This document shows positions 17,401 through 27,176 of a DNA stretch of 64,000 nt, piece by piece. The notes under the pieces are model-generated. The model did no database searches and was not told the DNA's origin. It saw only the letters and a list, made by a program, of their open reading frames with translations. Location of the stretch: the NCBI GenBank assembly GCA_033064195.1, contig JARBJD010000084.1, positions 1 through 64,000 on the forward strand. The letters run 5' to 3'. The position numbers and the translations under genes are program-made. Source of the DNA: Blattamonas nauphoetae. Its lineage: Eukaryota > Preaxostyla > Oxymonadida. Numbering within the stretch: the first letter of the stretch is position 1; every line of letters begins with the position of its first letter.

Positions 17401-20400
17401 CAGCGACTTTCGGAGCCGGAAAAGAGGAAAGTGAGACAGAACTTGGGTTTAAGAAGAGCTATGAAATCGAAACAGTGACTGGACAATCAAACATGTTCTT
17501 GAATTCAGGAGTGGGTTTCACAGTTCCTGAGCCCGGAATTGTTTCATCGACGTCGACGGAACTGAATCCCGCAACGAATGAGGAGTTCAAAGTGATTGTG
17601 AATGGTGCGAACTTTGAGTCTGGGACCGAATGGATTCTGAAGCTGACAGGTCGAAGCGAAGTGATCTCAGTGACGATGACATCCACAAAGAAAGGAGAAT
17701 CGTCGTGGGTTAAAGCTGGAGGGCCAGGAGAACTTGAGTTTGATCAACCATACACCCTGTCGAAGATGACCCAGAAATCGAATGCCTCGGAACATATTCT
17801 TTGTTCTGGAGTCTCTGTCACAACACCGCCAGGACCAACACTGTCCAACATCAAAGCGGAACTGAACCCTTCAAACCTGAACGAGTCGATGGTCTCAGTG
17901 ACTGTGTCGCCATGTGCGGCAGGTTCTTTCACGCTGATTGTTTTCGATGAATCAGATGCACTGAAGAAAGAAATAACGATTGGTCCGTTCTTGTTCACTT
18001 CCTCGCCGACACAAACGTCATCGCACACAGTTGTGATTCATCCTTCAGGACAGTTGTCGTATGGAAAGACGTACACTGTGAAGATGCTGTCATCGTCGAC
18101 ACTGATTGTGAGTCACTCATCGACGCCTTTCGAAGTGCCAGCTGCAGTTCCTCGAATCAGTTTTGCAGCAGCAACGCTGAGTGGAACAGACAAGACGTGG
18201 GTGGATGTTGCTCTGACAGGAGAATCTCTGCCGAAAGGGAAGGGATTCAAGATTGTTGTGAAAGAGATGGAAGGGGATGTGATAAAGAATGGAGCGCCAG
18301 AGATGAATTTGACAGGAACGATTGAAGGAACAAGTGGAACGACGACAGCCTGCACAGCAAGTGTTGAAATCTACAATAAATCCGACACGCTTGAATATTT
18401 AAAGAAATATCAGATTGAATCGCTTGAGATTGAAGGATATAGCTGTATTGTTGATTCGGGAGTGAATTTCACAGTTCCTGATTCGCCTGGTCGAGTTGAA
18501 GGAACAGAAGAGCCCGATCTGAATGGAGAAAAGACGACAGTTACTGTGATTGTGAAAGGAGTGAATTTCCCATTGTCGATGACATCGATGACAGCGAAAA
18601 GAGGAAGCATTTCAATCAGCTCGACATCGATTGTTCGTAATTCAGGATCGCAGTTGACAGTTTCATTTGGGGCAGGGAAAGCCGAAACATCGTTGCTGGT
18701 TGAATTTGGGAAGACTTACTCGATTGTTGGGGTTTCAGGAGGATCGGAAGTGTTTGTGAATTCAGGCGTGGAGTTCACCGTTCCTGTGCCAGGGATTGTT
18801 TCGTCGACGTCGACGATTCTGAATCCCGCAACGAATGAGGAGTTCAAAGTGATTGTTTCTGGAAAGAACTTTGAGTCTGGGACAGAATGGATTCTGAAGC
18901 TGACAGATCGAAATGAAGAGATATCAGTGACGATGACATCCACAAAGAAAGGAGAATCGTCGTGGGTTAAAGCTGGAGGGCCAGGAGAACTTGAGTTTGA
19001 TCAACCATACACCCTGTCGAAGATGACCCAGAAATCGAATGCCTCGGAACATATTCTTTGTTCTGGAGTCTCTGTCACAACACCGCCAGGACCGACACTC
19101 ACAGGAATCACCTGCTCGCTCAATCTGTCCAACCTGAACGAAGCCATCGTCCACCTCACTGCCTCACCAATTCCAACTGGTTCGTTCACGCTGATTGTTT
19201 TCGATGCGTCAGATACACTGAAGCCAGAGATCTCAATTGGTCCATTCTTCTTCTCTTCCTCGTCGACACAAACATCATCGTCCTGCTCAGTGGTGATTCT
19301 TCCCTCCGACACATTGTCATTTGAGAAGACATTCGCAGTGAGGAAACTCTCATCTCCATCGATGCTTGTCGATCACGCATCACTCTCATTATCTATCCCG
19401 GCTTATCCAACACTCACAAAAGTTGATTTTTCGTTCGCCACCTCGTCCAACACGACGTTTCGTCTCATTCTGGAAGGAGCATATCTTCCCGTCGGCGAGG
19501 TCTTCCTCGTCACGCTGGATGGGTTCGACAATCCAATCGAAGTGGCATTCACTAACACAAGCGGGGGCTCGTCAGCTGAACTGGCACTTGGATGGTCGGA
19601 CACTCTCAACTTTAGTAGTTCATATACGCTCAGCTCAGTGATCCACACAGTATTGTCGACTGTCGCGATTCCCCCAACTGATCTGACACTCGTAACAGAC
19701 TCTCACCCCGATCCTTTGATCCTGTATGCGAACGACTCGGTTCACTCTGAACCAAAGTTCTGCGGCGCTAAGGAGCGTCCCTGTTCGTCGTTGGATGTTG
19801 CTTGGATGATTGTGGAAGCATACTCAGCACGAGCGGTCTCACTCGTTTTGATCAATAAAACACTTCTCTCCTCACCGATCTCAATCGGAGCTGGACAGGC
19901 CGTCATCGTAAAACCACATCTTCTGCCTCCAACACTCGTCATTCCCTCCACAGCCTCACTCGGTGACTCGACTGGTCTTGTCTCAGTTGCTGGCTCGCTC
20001 GTGCTAGAAAGAGTGAACATCGATGTCCAAATGGAAGCTCTGTCGTTCGTCTTGTTTGATGTGAGAAATGGAGCGCTGGCGATGGATTTTGTTCACATTT
20101 CTGGTGTTCCGTCCTCGTCTGAACTGATAGATGGGATTGATGGACTGTGTGCGTGGGAGACAGGGCTGATCAAGCTCCACAACAGCTCAGCGGAGATTGA
20201 GAATTGTCGAATGTCGTCGATTGAGATGGGAGAGATTTGGATGGAATCGAGCAATCTGTCGCTGATCTCGACGCAGATTCTGAGCAATGGAGCACGATTC
20301 TCGTCATTCCCATCAGCTCAACAAGATGTGATGTGCAAATCAGGAAACATCTCGATTCTTCCTTCTGCTTCCGACACGACGGAAGATCATTGGATCTCGT

Positions 20401-20573
20401 CGTTGTCAGAATGTTCAGTGACTCTGAATGGAAGTGAACTGAAATCGCCTCATTCTGTTCCTTCACTGGACGCGAAAGTTTGCACAAGCACTCAATCGAA
20501 GAAGAAAGACTCTTTTTCTGTTTCGATTGTTGGATCAAAACTGATTCCTTGTGGTCTCACTCTCGAGGTATAG
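14412..20573 (+). CDS. Surface receptor gene 1, ectodomain part (split by a transposon)
   Basis: The ATG at 14412 opens a signal peptide (MKLHLLLFALSWVYYVSPSI); the frame is open a little upstream but without another ATG. Residues of about 60-560 show the short Ser/Asn/Cys-rich strand repeats of a right-handed parallel beta-helix (for example GGAAIFLKQY, FENCSSTF). From about residue 570 there are repeated Ig-like or IPT-like domains of about 100 residues, marked by phrases such as LPKGKGFTIVVKEMEEDAVK and SYGKTYTVK. A second small beta-helix-like segment lies near the end. The frame stops at a TAG that belongs to the inserted element at 20571. Before insertion it ran directly into 25986-27176, giving about 2450 residues with a membrane helix and kinase-like tail. 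Likely an adhesion or sensing protein; ligand unknown. Confidence 0.85.
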   Translation: MKLHLLLFALSWVYYVSPSITHSSSEVSQELTVFLEGHSLTNNQPSFSKPSSVILPNGAFHANHMHVHSSNLQMSGSTTSVSHRRTITNEETLKNSQHLNHEALREGKHVSVIFDVCNSTFRLENLELFATTLDTAISLIRSSTFVVSRSEITSCPTTSPFVIGDSGLDSSVSVSIISCSHRSASNLPSLLPLVSGPPSLLSSIRTTSKEEGHSDGFGVGSLSIVGTGLKIDSADLVVGTGPLFDFGISNENGLFGVAECSVSLSASSLTNTTSMRLSSELAASCSFVTQRLIGVSISESTNHLCGTSCISLDCSGSSLLSNSSFSSCFTNEAPAPVGRPTQDSDKNIEIRDSESSQIFHDQGEVDENVHNLVWVTSCDFTNLLSGYDGGAAIFLKQYRADVVVEDSSFENCSSTFTRTHGGAVFMWHGHGSTADGKFYFTLFNCVFSNNNARYGGHLSVQCFSPVTVAQCTFKDSRSSTDTPLTQYESIRVSINGSCRFDNSTISNNEGTETGGLNYMQNSPTGSVVLTDVFFKDNVCSEGILSRRVSDFIFYFDTGISDRQFFDCFSTSALPRCGKLMSTSVFPDLIGPSIISVDQTIQENEKGDGYEITLSFVGVFTGTNRKYDVILEAADGTRLVAESISFNKTGGTATVSLGNPSISSLSPSTKYTIIDVKKSASESTSNEFIFEGETEPDWKLWHHSSDSKAHNMTGLSFTTPYGPSLSSIDARLNPSNLNEATVSMIVSFCTAGSFTLIVFDESDSLKKEISIGPFLFSSSTQTSTSRTVVIRPSDQLSYGKNYTVKALSSSTLIISNSAQTFKMPAAPPRISTALASLSGTAKTSVTLTLTGEALPKGKGFTIVVKEMEEDAVKDEAKGISLTGTIEGPIGSTTTTCTASVEIYNKSDTLEYSKKYKIESLEIAGFSCIVDSTVNFTVPDSPGRVEGTEEPDLNGEKTKVNVVVVGVGFTSSISEIVVRRGDQKISSTSITSITATQLTATFGAGKEESETELGFKKSYEIETVTGQSNMFLNSGVGFTVPEPGIVSSTSTELNPATNEEFKVIVNGANFESGTEWILKLTGRSEVISVTMTSTKKGESSWVKAGGPGELEFDQPYTLSKMTQKSNASEHILCSGVSVTTPPGPTLSNIKAELNPSNLNESMVSVTVSPCAAGSFTLIVFDESDALKKEITIGPFLFTSSPTQTSSHTVVIHPSGQLSYGKTYTVKMLSSSTLIVSHSSTPFEVPAAVPRISFAAATLSGTDKTWVDVALTGESLPKGKGFKIVVKEMEGDVIKNGAPEMNLTGTIEGTSGTTTACTASVEIYNKSDTLEYLKKYQIESLEIEGYSCIVDSGVNFTVPDSPGRVEGTEEPDLNGEKTTVTVIVKGVNFPLSMTSMTAKRGSISISSTSIVRNSGSQLTVSFGAGKAETSLLVEFGKTYSIVGVSGGSEVFVNSGVEFTVPVPGIVSSTSTILNPATNEEFKVIVSGKNFESGTEWILKLTDRNEEISVTMTSTKKGESSWVKAGGPGELEFDQPYTLSKMTQKSNASEHILCSGVSVTTPPGPTLTGITCSLNLSNLNEAIVHLTASPIPTGSFTLIVFDASDTLKPEISIGPFFFSSSSTQTSSSCSVVILPSDTLSFEKTFAVRKLSSPSMLVDHASLSLSIPAYPTLTKVDFSFATSSNTTFRLILEGAYLPVGEVFLVTLDGFDNPIEVAFTNTSGGSSAELALGWSDTLNFSSSYTLSSVIHTVLSTVAIPPTDLTLVTDSHPDPLILYANDSVHSEPKFCGAKERPCSSLDVAWMIVEAYSARAVSLVLINKTLLSSPISIGAGQAVIVKPHLLPPTLVIPSTASLGDSTGLVSVAGSLVLERVNIDVQMEALSFVLFDVRNGALAMDFVHISGVPSSSELIDGIDGLCAWETGLIKLHNSSAEIENCRMSSIEMGEIWMESSNLSLISTQILSNGARFSSFPSAQQDVMCKSGNISILPSASDTTEDHWISSLSECSVTLNGSELKSPHSVPSLDAKVCTSTQSKKKDSFSVSIVGSKLIPCGLTLEV
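16567..19380 (+). repeat. About 1.26-kb internal tandem repeat in receptor gene 1
   Basis: A block of about 419 codons starts near 16567 and again near 17830, with a partial third copy from about 19090. Each copy opens with GP(S/T)L and contains the same order of Ig-like domains. The last 130-140 bp of copies 1 and 2 (about 17690-17830 and 18947-19087) are almost identical at the DNA level, while other parts have drifted, so recent unequal exchange or gene conversion is likely. Confidence 0.8.
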
Positions 20574-23500
20574 GGGGTGCATTAATTACGTCCCCTCAGG
20601 TTTTCTCGATATATGATGAATGAAGACAATGACCAATACCGATATGAGTCATAAACATCTGTGATGCTCAGATTAGTGAACACATTTCACAATGATACTT
20701 CTTAATTTACGATTTTCAGCAGAGTTCCTGTTTCAGACACACGAATCCCAATCAACTATCACATTATTTTAAGAGGATGTCCATTCTACGGATTCAAATA
20801 CATGAAAAAGACACAAATTGTTGAAGAATAAACAAATATCTTCCCATTGGAAGGTAAGTGGAGGATCCACACCACCGTCAACAACACAGATTCCCATATG
20901 TCTATCCACATCTCCATTCCGAAAGACACTCTCAAAACATGCTTCAAAGATGATTAAAGTCAATGACAGTCGATTTCAACGAAACCATGCATCTTTTCGT
21001 TCGCTTCATCAATCGATCCTCTCGAAAGAGGTATTGCGATTTTCATTTCTCAAAATCAGTTTTCGTTTCTGGAAATAGGGGAAGAAATACACGTTTCCTC
21101 AACATATGGAATTTTCAACCATGGTTAGAGTTTTCACTGACAGGGAAGTCGGGCCCATTCAAATGACTTAAGTCATGACAAAATGACTTCGTTCCAAGTC
21201 ATGACTTCGTTTGATTTCGAATGACTTCGTTTCAAGTCATCTTTCCAAACACCACGATTTTGAGCAAAATCTTGTGCGCCTCTCAACGAAATGAAGTGAT
21301 CACGACGAAAACTACCACTTCCAAGAACATTATCGACTTTATGCATGAGAAAACAACTTATAACGATCGTAGTGTGGTGTTCATGTGCGATGTGGAACCT
21401 CTCGACTTCTACGCTTTGGAGGAAGAGAATCCAATGAATTGCGACATATATGATCGAGACAGACAAGATGTTCCCATCACAAGGCCAACAGAAGATGACA
21501 CCCCCGAATATGGTGAGAGGGATTCAAAAGAACAATGTGGGAGTGTGTTTGGAAGGACGTTCAGAGGAAGAGGACTTGTTCAATGAGATCACCGATCTCC
21601 ATCTTCGGTTGACAGCAACAGAACTCACAGTAGTTGAAAAGCGAGTCAGGGGAGTTCTCTGCGAGTTAAAACTGGATTTGGAGTGAAACCGTGACACTGT
21701 TCATCCCAATCCAGCTTCAAAGATTGTGTCGGCAATGAGTCCAGATGTTGAAGGTCTGAACTCCATGAAACTCATATTCAACGCACATGACGAGCAATCA
21801 CTGAAGAGCTGATTTCGGTCATCAACTTCTGCGATGTTGTTTTCGAGTTGATTGGATAACGAATCCAGATCATACGTAGAAGATCTCAATTCTAAACCAG
21901 AAACAGACAGAAGAAAAGGAATCAATCGAGATGGATGTGGGCACACGATGGTGAAGAGCTCCGTGTTTATTCAATGAGAGAGCAGAATGAGCATATAAAG
22001 CTTCCCGTATCGTCAAAAACAGTGAAGTGAATGTGGAAGAATCAGAGATTGAACCTCCCAAGAGTTATATTTATCAGGAACATCAAGATCAAACCCAAAT
22101 TGTTTTGGAACCAATCTCGACCACACCCTACTTGAACTGAACAGAGACTCATCCATTGGAGATTGGAGTCAAACCGGAGCGAAAGGGATTTTTCTACAAG
22201 TGATGAAGTTCCGGATGAGCATTTTACATAGAGTTAATGATCAAGACCACAACATGGGGATAGATCTCTCAAAATGACTTCGTTTTGGAAAAAATGACTT
22301 GGTCTTAAGTCATGAGAAAAAAGTGAAAAGTAAGTTGGCCTGTTAAGCTGTGTCCAGTCGAGGTGGCAATGTCCAGTCCAATGTCCAGTCTCCTATTTAG
22401 GAGCCGAGGGAGTTCATAAAACCGGGCAATGGGTGAAATCCAAGTCATTGCAACAAAATGACTCGAAACGACAAGGGAAGGTGTTCTGTGGGCAGATTAG
22501 AGATATTTCTGCAGATTGAGGTCAATTGTGTCCGGAGAACTGAATTATCGGATGGAAATGGGATGATCATTCCAAACCACATCCTTTTCTCCTCGAATTA
22601 TCAATTCTACAAACATATTCTTGCAGCAATGATCTTAAAGATGGAATAATTGATATGGCGAGGGTGGATATCAGAACCTGGCTGGTAAAAATGACACAAG
22701 GCAAAACAGTGTGATTAGTGACGAATTAAGTGAAAAGAAGACAAAGATACGGCAGCCGACCTTCAGCTTGTTGTGATTCTTCTGAATTTCCTTCGACGAT
22801 TGGCTCAGTCTATTTTAGGGCTGGTTGAGATCTTACAAACATCAACAGCGCGTCTATGTTCGTTCTTCCTCGCATCCCCTTCCTTGTTTGCTTTTCATTC
22901 ACCGTCACTCCCTGTTCAGATCGAAGCGAGCGTCCAAGAATCTTTGATTCCCCTCCTTTCCGATTTTCGCAAGTGTGATCATCAGGGCCATGCACAAGTA
23001 GAAATACGCCGAGTTCGAAGAGACCAGAACACAAATTCAGTCCAGGGTGTCTGTGTATGACCAAAAAGAGTAGGTGAGACCGTTAACAAGTGTGATCATG
23101 ATTTAGAGGAAGGCCTTGATGAAAGCGATTGTGAAGAATACCCGGTTGAAGAAGCTGTGTTCAACGACGTTGACTTCGTTGGAGCATTGTCGTGTGGGGA
23201 AATGTTGAATTCTGGAGGTTAAGGAGAAAAAGAGAAGAAGGATCAATGTGGAGAATGTGAAAGATTATGAAGAACGGAGATATCTCTTGAGAGGACAATG
23301 AAGATGAGATGAAATTTCTGGGAATTCATTCTGACAAACCTTGTATCGATGATACATTCTTCTCTTCCATTGTTTTCGCAAAGTATTTCATTGTCCTGAA
23401 CTTTCGGTTCTTCTTTCTTCTCGACTTGTTTTGTTGATTCCTTATTTTCTTCACCGATTGATTCGGCCATCGTTTGATCAGTTAGAGTTGCAACAAGTGC

Positions 23501-25983
23501 AACAGTGTGTTCTTGTTCAATCTTGTTCTGGCTGGGTTCTGGAGACTTCACTTCCTTTGGAATCACAACTGTCTTCGAATCTTTCTTCTCATCATCTGAT
23601 TCCATATTCCTAGCTACCATCTCCTCTGATTCTTGCCTCTTCGCCTCGGCCTGTTTTGCTATCTGCTCAAATCTCCCCTTAACTCCCGATCTATATGTCG
23701 AATGTGAAGATATGAATGAGGAGGGTCAAAGATGATGAAAAAATGTCAAAAAAAATGAATAAGCAAGAGATGCAAACCGATGGCAACAGATCTCCCATCC
23801 TAGTGTATATTGGGGAACAATATGCCCGTCGTCTTGGAGGTTCCCTTTGAAAATACTCTGAGTCCATTTTCTACCAATTCGATGACAGTTGTTCATTTCT
23901 TCTCAGAGGAGAAGAAGACTGAAATTGCGGTTGTGCAGCTTTCTCGCTTGTGGATGAATGAGCACCCTGTTCCTGCAAGAGATGGAGAGAAAAAGTGAAG
24001 GAAGTGGCTAGAAATTGAAAATAAGGAGAGAAAACACGATCAACGGCGACTCAAACTGTTCTGAGTTTGGTCACATCCAGGGGAAGCAAAATGCAGAGAT
24101 GAAGGCACTACCTCGCTCAAACAAAGTGATGAGGTCTAAGACTAATCAAAAAAGTGAGAGATGGGTGGTAATATCACACCAACATCGAAATGGAGAAGCA
24201 ACTGTGACCCTATATAGATGTCGATTGGACGTCCAGGACTGGATGTCCAATCGGACAGTCCAATTTTGCCGACTCTTTGAAAACTTCAAAAACGGTATGC
24301 ACTAATTGAGAAGACATCAGAACAAAAGTATCAGCGAAATGTCCAATGACATCCAATGACGTCCAATGGTGGGTGGATCAAGCAACTCGTCACTAGAAGA
24401 AGAGTATCATCGGATTCTCACCATTTCGCTGATTTTCAACAGACTCTTCTCATTTTCAAGTGAAAGGAAACAAATATATGGAATGAGAGTAAAATGAACA
24501 GGATCAAAATTGAATTTCCAATCGAAGTCAATTGTCCAGTCCAACGCTGGCACCGTCCAATCCAATTAACATGCCAAAAAGTAAGTCATATGACTTCAAA
24601 CCAAGTCGTTCCGACTACACTGTTCACTGACTTCTTCGTGGATCTTGAAAGCAAGGCAGATCCAACCACTGTCCTGACCATATTTCGTGTTTTTTCGATC
24701 GATTCTCCAAGATCTAATCTTCATCTTGTTCTTTCTAACCAAGCTCCTAAATCGTTCACAGAGATCATAAACGGCCTCTCATTGACTTACAAGGTGTGAT
24801 GATCTCCATTCATTCCACCTTTCGTTTTCACTTTTTTACCTGATTTCAATCTCCGTTTGTTCGCTTCATTCACCTTTGCCATTATGATTTTCTTCAATCA
24901 CTGTCCATTTCTTCGTCACTTTTCAATTTTCATTCTTGAATTCTCTCTTTTAGAGTAAGTTTGTCAATGAGTGCTCTTCTTCGATTAAAAAACAGAAATT
25001 ACATCTAAAGATCGCCAAGCGTCCTCACAAAATGGTTAGAAAGCACTCAAGAGTTTTTAAGGAGACTATGACAAATGGATGTGATCGGTCGAGATGTGGT
25101 CCAGATTGCTGAAATGTATCTGAGGATATAGACGGAAAGAAGAGTTTGATAGAACGGGATGTTATGTTGGTAATCAGGGAAAGCGTGAGGATGGCAAGGG
25201 AAGTCATATTGAGGAGAGAGAACCGCATCAAAGATGACTTGTTGGCAATTAATGAAAAATGAGAATTTAAGAATGAAAATTGAAAATTGAGGGAAAAATG
25301 GACAGTGATTGAAGAAAATCATAATGGCAAAGGTGAATGAAGCGAACAAACGGAGATTGAAATCAGGTAAAAAAGTGAAAACGAAAGGTGGAATGAATGG
25401 AGATCATCACACCTTGTAAGTCAATGAGAGGCCGTTTATGATCTCTGTGAACGATTTAGGAGCTTGGTTAGAAAGAACAAGATGAAGATTAGATCTTGGA
25501 GAATCGATCGAAAAAACACGAAATATGGTCAGGACAGTGGTTGGATCTGCCCTGCTTGAAAGTGATTCGATTCAAGTCTCATTTTGAACATTTTTACGTC
25601 TTTCTAAGATTATAAGAAGATGACATAAGTGATATCGGTGATAAAACTCAACTTTCATACCTTCCAATGAAAAACGAATGACTTTTCATTTTTCCACCAC
25701 ACATGTGAATGAGGCTCTTATTTTACATTTTTAGAACACTGCACGATAAAAGAGTTGAAAAGAACTCTGATAATGAAATGATTTCTGGAAGTGTTTCTCA
25801 TAGCTGAAAATATTCGTCAATCACCATCAGAAATGAGTGAATTGAGAGATCTATCACACAAAATATCGAAAATTTGAACAGAAACATGACTTACCAATGT
25901 TTAAGACATTCACGAAAAATCCAGTAAGGTTAACTTAACAGATATTGAAAAAACCTGAGGGGACGTAATTAATGCACCCCCTA
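20571..25983. mobile_element. TA-flanked DNA transposon in receptor gene 1 (5413 bp)
   Basis: The ends are perfect 34-bp inverted repeats starting TAGGGGGTGCATTAATTACG at 20571-20604 and mirrored at 25950-25983. TA dinucleotides at 20569-20570 and 25984-25985 form the target duplication. Removing the element and one TA rejoins GAG GTA with TTT GAC in frame, matching the EVF of the paralogous genes, so the boundaries are exact. A TA duplication fits Tc1/mariner-like or other TA-targeting superfamilies. No transposase is recognisable; short frames (for example minus strand 23243-23620, Lys/Glu-rich) carry no DDE pattern. Inside are clusters of AATGACTTCGTT/AAGTCAT motifs (about 21160-21240 and 22270-22320), GTCCAGTCC-type motifs, and a large palindrome near the right end. 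It is probably a non-autonomous or decayed composite. Confidence 0.85.
24647..25557. repeat. Long inverted repeat inside the 5.4-kb transposon
   Basis: The arms at about 24647-24950 and 25252-25557 are reverse complements with scattered mismatches; the outer edge reads AAGCAAGGCAGATCC against its complement and the inner edge is around CACTGTCCATTT. The spacer is about 300 bp. It may be the remnant of a nested foldback element, or it could form a hairpin transcript. Confidence 0.75.
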
Positions 25984-25985
25984 TA

Positions 25986-27176
25986 TTTGACCAGACGAAA
26001 GCTGGCACGGAAACACATCAAGCCAAAGTTGATCTGACACTGGACTCGACGATCTCGTTCACAGACACGAGAATCGAACTAAATGTCTCTAAATCGTCTC
26101 TGTCGTCATTGAATGCGTCGCTGGAATGGCGTGGTCGACTGATGTTCGGAGAGAATGAAAGGACGTCAGATTCGTTCAGGATTCAGCTGAATGCTCAGGA
26201 TCGAATGGCACAAGCAGCGAAAGAGAACATGGCTTGGTGGCTTCCTCTTGTGATCGTGCTGGTGTGTGCTGCCATCTTCGTGATTGTGATTCTTGTGATT
26301 CTGTGTCGAAGGAGGAAAAACAAGACAACCAAGATTCCTGATCAACCAACACAAGAAATGGTTGTGGAAGACAAAATGGAAATCGAGTATGACATCAACT
26401 CTGTCCCAATCGGAACATCTTCCGATCAGATCGGCCTGCGAACAAATCAAACTTGGGCTGAAGAGAAAGCGGATGGGATCGACTCATTGGCTGCAAATGC
26501 AACTCAAAACACTCTCGTTGAAGTTCTACGTTGCGGAACGGACTTAGAGATTCGAGCAGTACCGAAAACAGAGACACTGTTCAAACGACTGCACGAGGAC
26601 AAGCTGGCGCTGAGATCTCGTCGAGTGGCGGAGATTGCGGTAGCTCGAGGACTTCAGCATCTGAGCACTGCACGAGCACAGTGCGAGATCTTCGCGAAAC
26701 TGACGAGTCACTGGATCCTGATTGGAGCAGATGAAGGTGTGCATTTGAGGATGAGTGAGGACACATCGGCGAGTGTGGCAGTTCCAGGACCTTCTGGAAT
26801 TGTGGCGGGAGAGGAAGAGAAGAGAGAACAAGTGGTATCGAACGAGGGACAACGGTGGCAAGCACCTGAGCAGGGAAAGATGGGAACAGAGATTGACATT
26901 CACCAGGCATCAGTTTTTAGGCTTGGCCTGGTGTTGTGGGAGATTGAGACTGGCCTTGTGCCGTTTGGGGAGACAGATGCAGTGAACGCGCATCGACAGC
27001 TGGCACTTGGGACACTTCCGCCGATGGAGAAAGTAGGTTGTGTGGAGATGCAGGAGCTGATTGCGTCATGCCTTGCACTGGACGGGAAGGACAGACCTTC
27101 GTTAGACTCGCTTGTGGCATCGCTGGAAAGCATCAAACCTGACTCGAATGACTATCCTCACACAATCGTCTCGTAA
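25986..27176 (+). CDS. Surface receptor gene 1, membrane and kinase-like tail
   Basis: This is the continuation of the gene at 14412. The first codons (FDQTKAGTETHQAKVDLTLD) continue the frame before the insertion. A juxtamembrane region (SLNASLEWRGRLMFGENERT) is shared with receptor genes 2 and 3. The membrane helix is WWLPLVIVLVCAAIFVIVIL, followed by basic RRRKNK. The cytoplasmic 270 residues keep C-lobe features of protein kinases: ERWEAPE-like QRWQAPEQ, VFRLGLVLWEIETGLVPFGE, and a final LIASCLALDGKDRPSLDSL block. No glycine loop, VAIK lysine, HRD or DFG motif is visible, so it should be a pseudokinase. As now split, this part has no start of its own and may be unexpressed. Confidence 0.8.
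   Translation, partial: FDQTKAGTETHQAKVDLTLDSTISFTDTRIELNVSKSSLSSLNASLEWRGRLMFGENERTSDSFRIQLNAQDRMAQAAKENMAWWLPLVIVLVCAAIFVIVILVILCRRRKNKTTKIPDQPTQEMVVEDKMEIEYDINSVPIGTSSDQIGLRTNQTWAEEKADGIDSLAANATQNTLVEVLRCGTDLEIRAVPKTETLFKRLHEDKLALRSRRVAEIAVARGLQHLSTARAQCEIFAKLTSHWILIGADEGVHLRMSEDTSASVAVPGPSGIVAGEEEKREQVVSNEGQRWQAPEQGKMGTEIDIHQASVFRLGLVLWEIETGLVPFGETDAVNAHRQLALGTLPPMEKVGCVEMQELIASCLALDGKDRPSLDSLVASLESIKPDSNDYPHTIVS

Noticed and set aside
14657-20538. Numerous antisense open frames across the receptor genes.
   Set aside because: They mirror the long coding frames, which have biased composition; none shows independent domain or start features.
23243-23620. A 125-residue Lys/Glu-rich frame in the 5.4-kb transposon.
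   Set aside because: Composition only; no DDE residues, no domain, and no supporting neighbour. Not listed as a gene.
20571-25983. The 5.4-kb segment in receptor gene 1 as a very long intron.
   Set aside because: It has 34-bp inverted terminal repeats and a TA duplication, does not start GT or end AG at the exact junction, and the paralogues lack any intron there.
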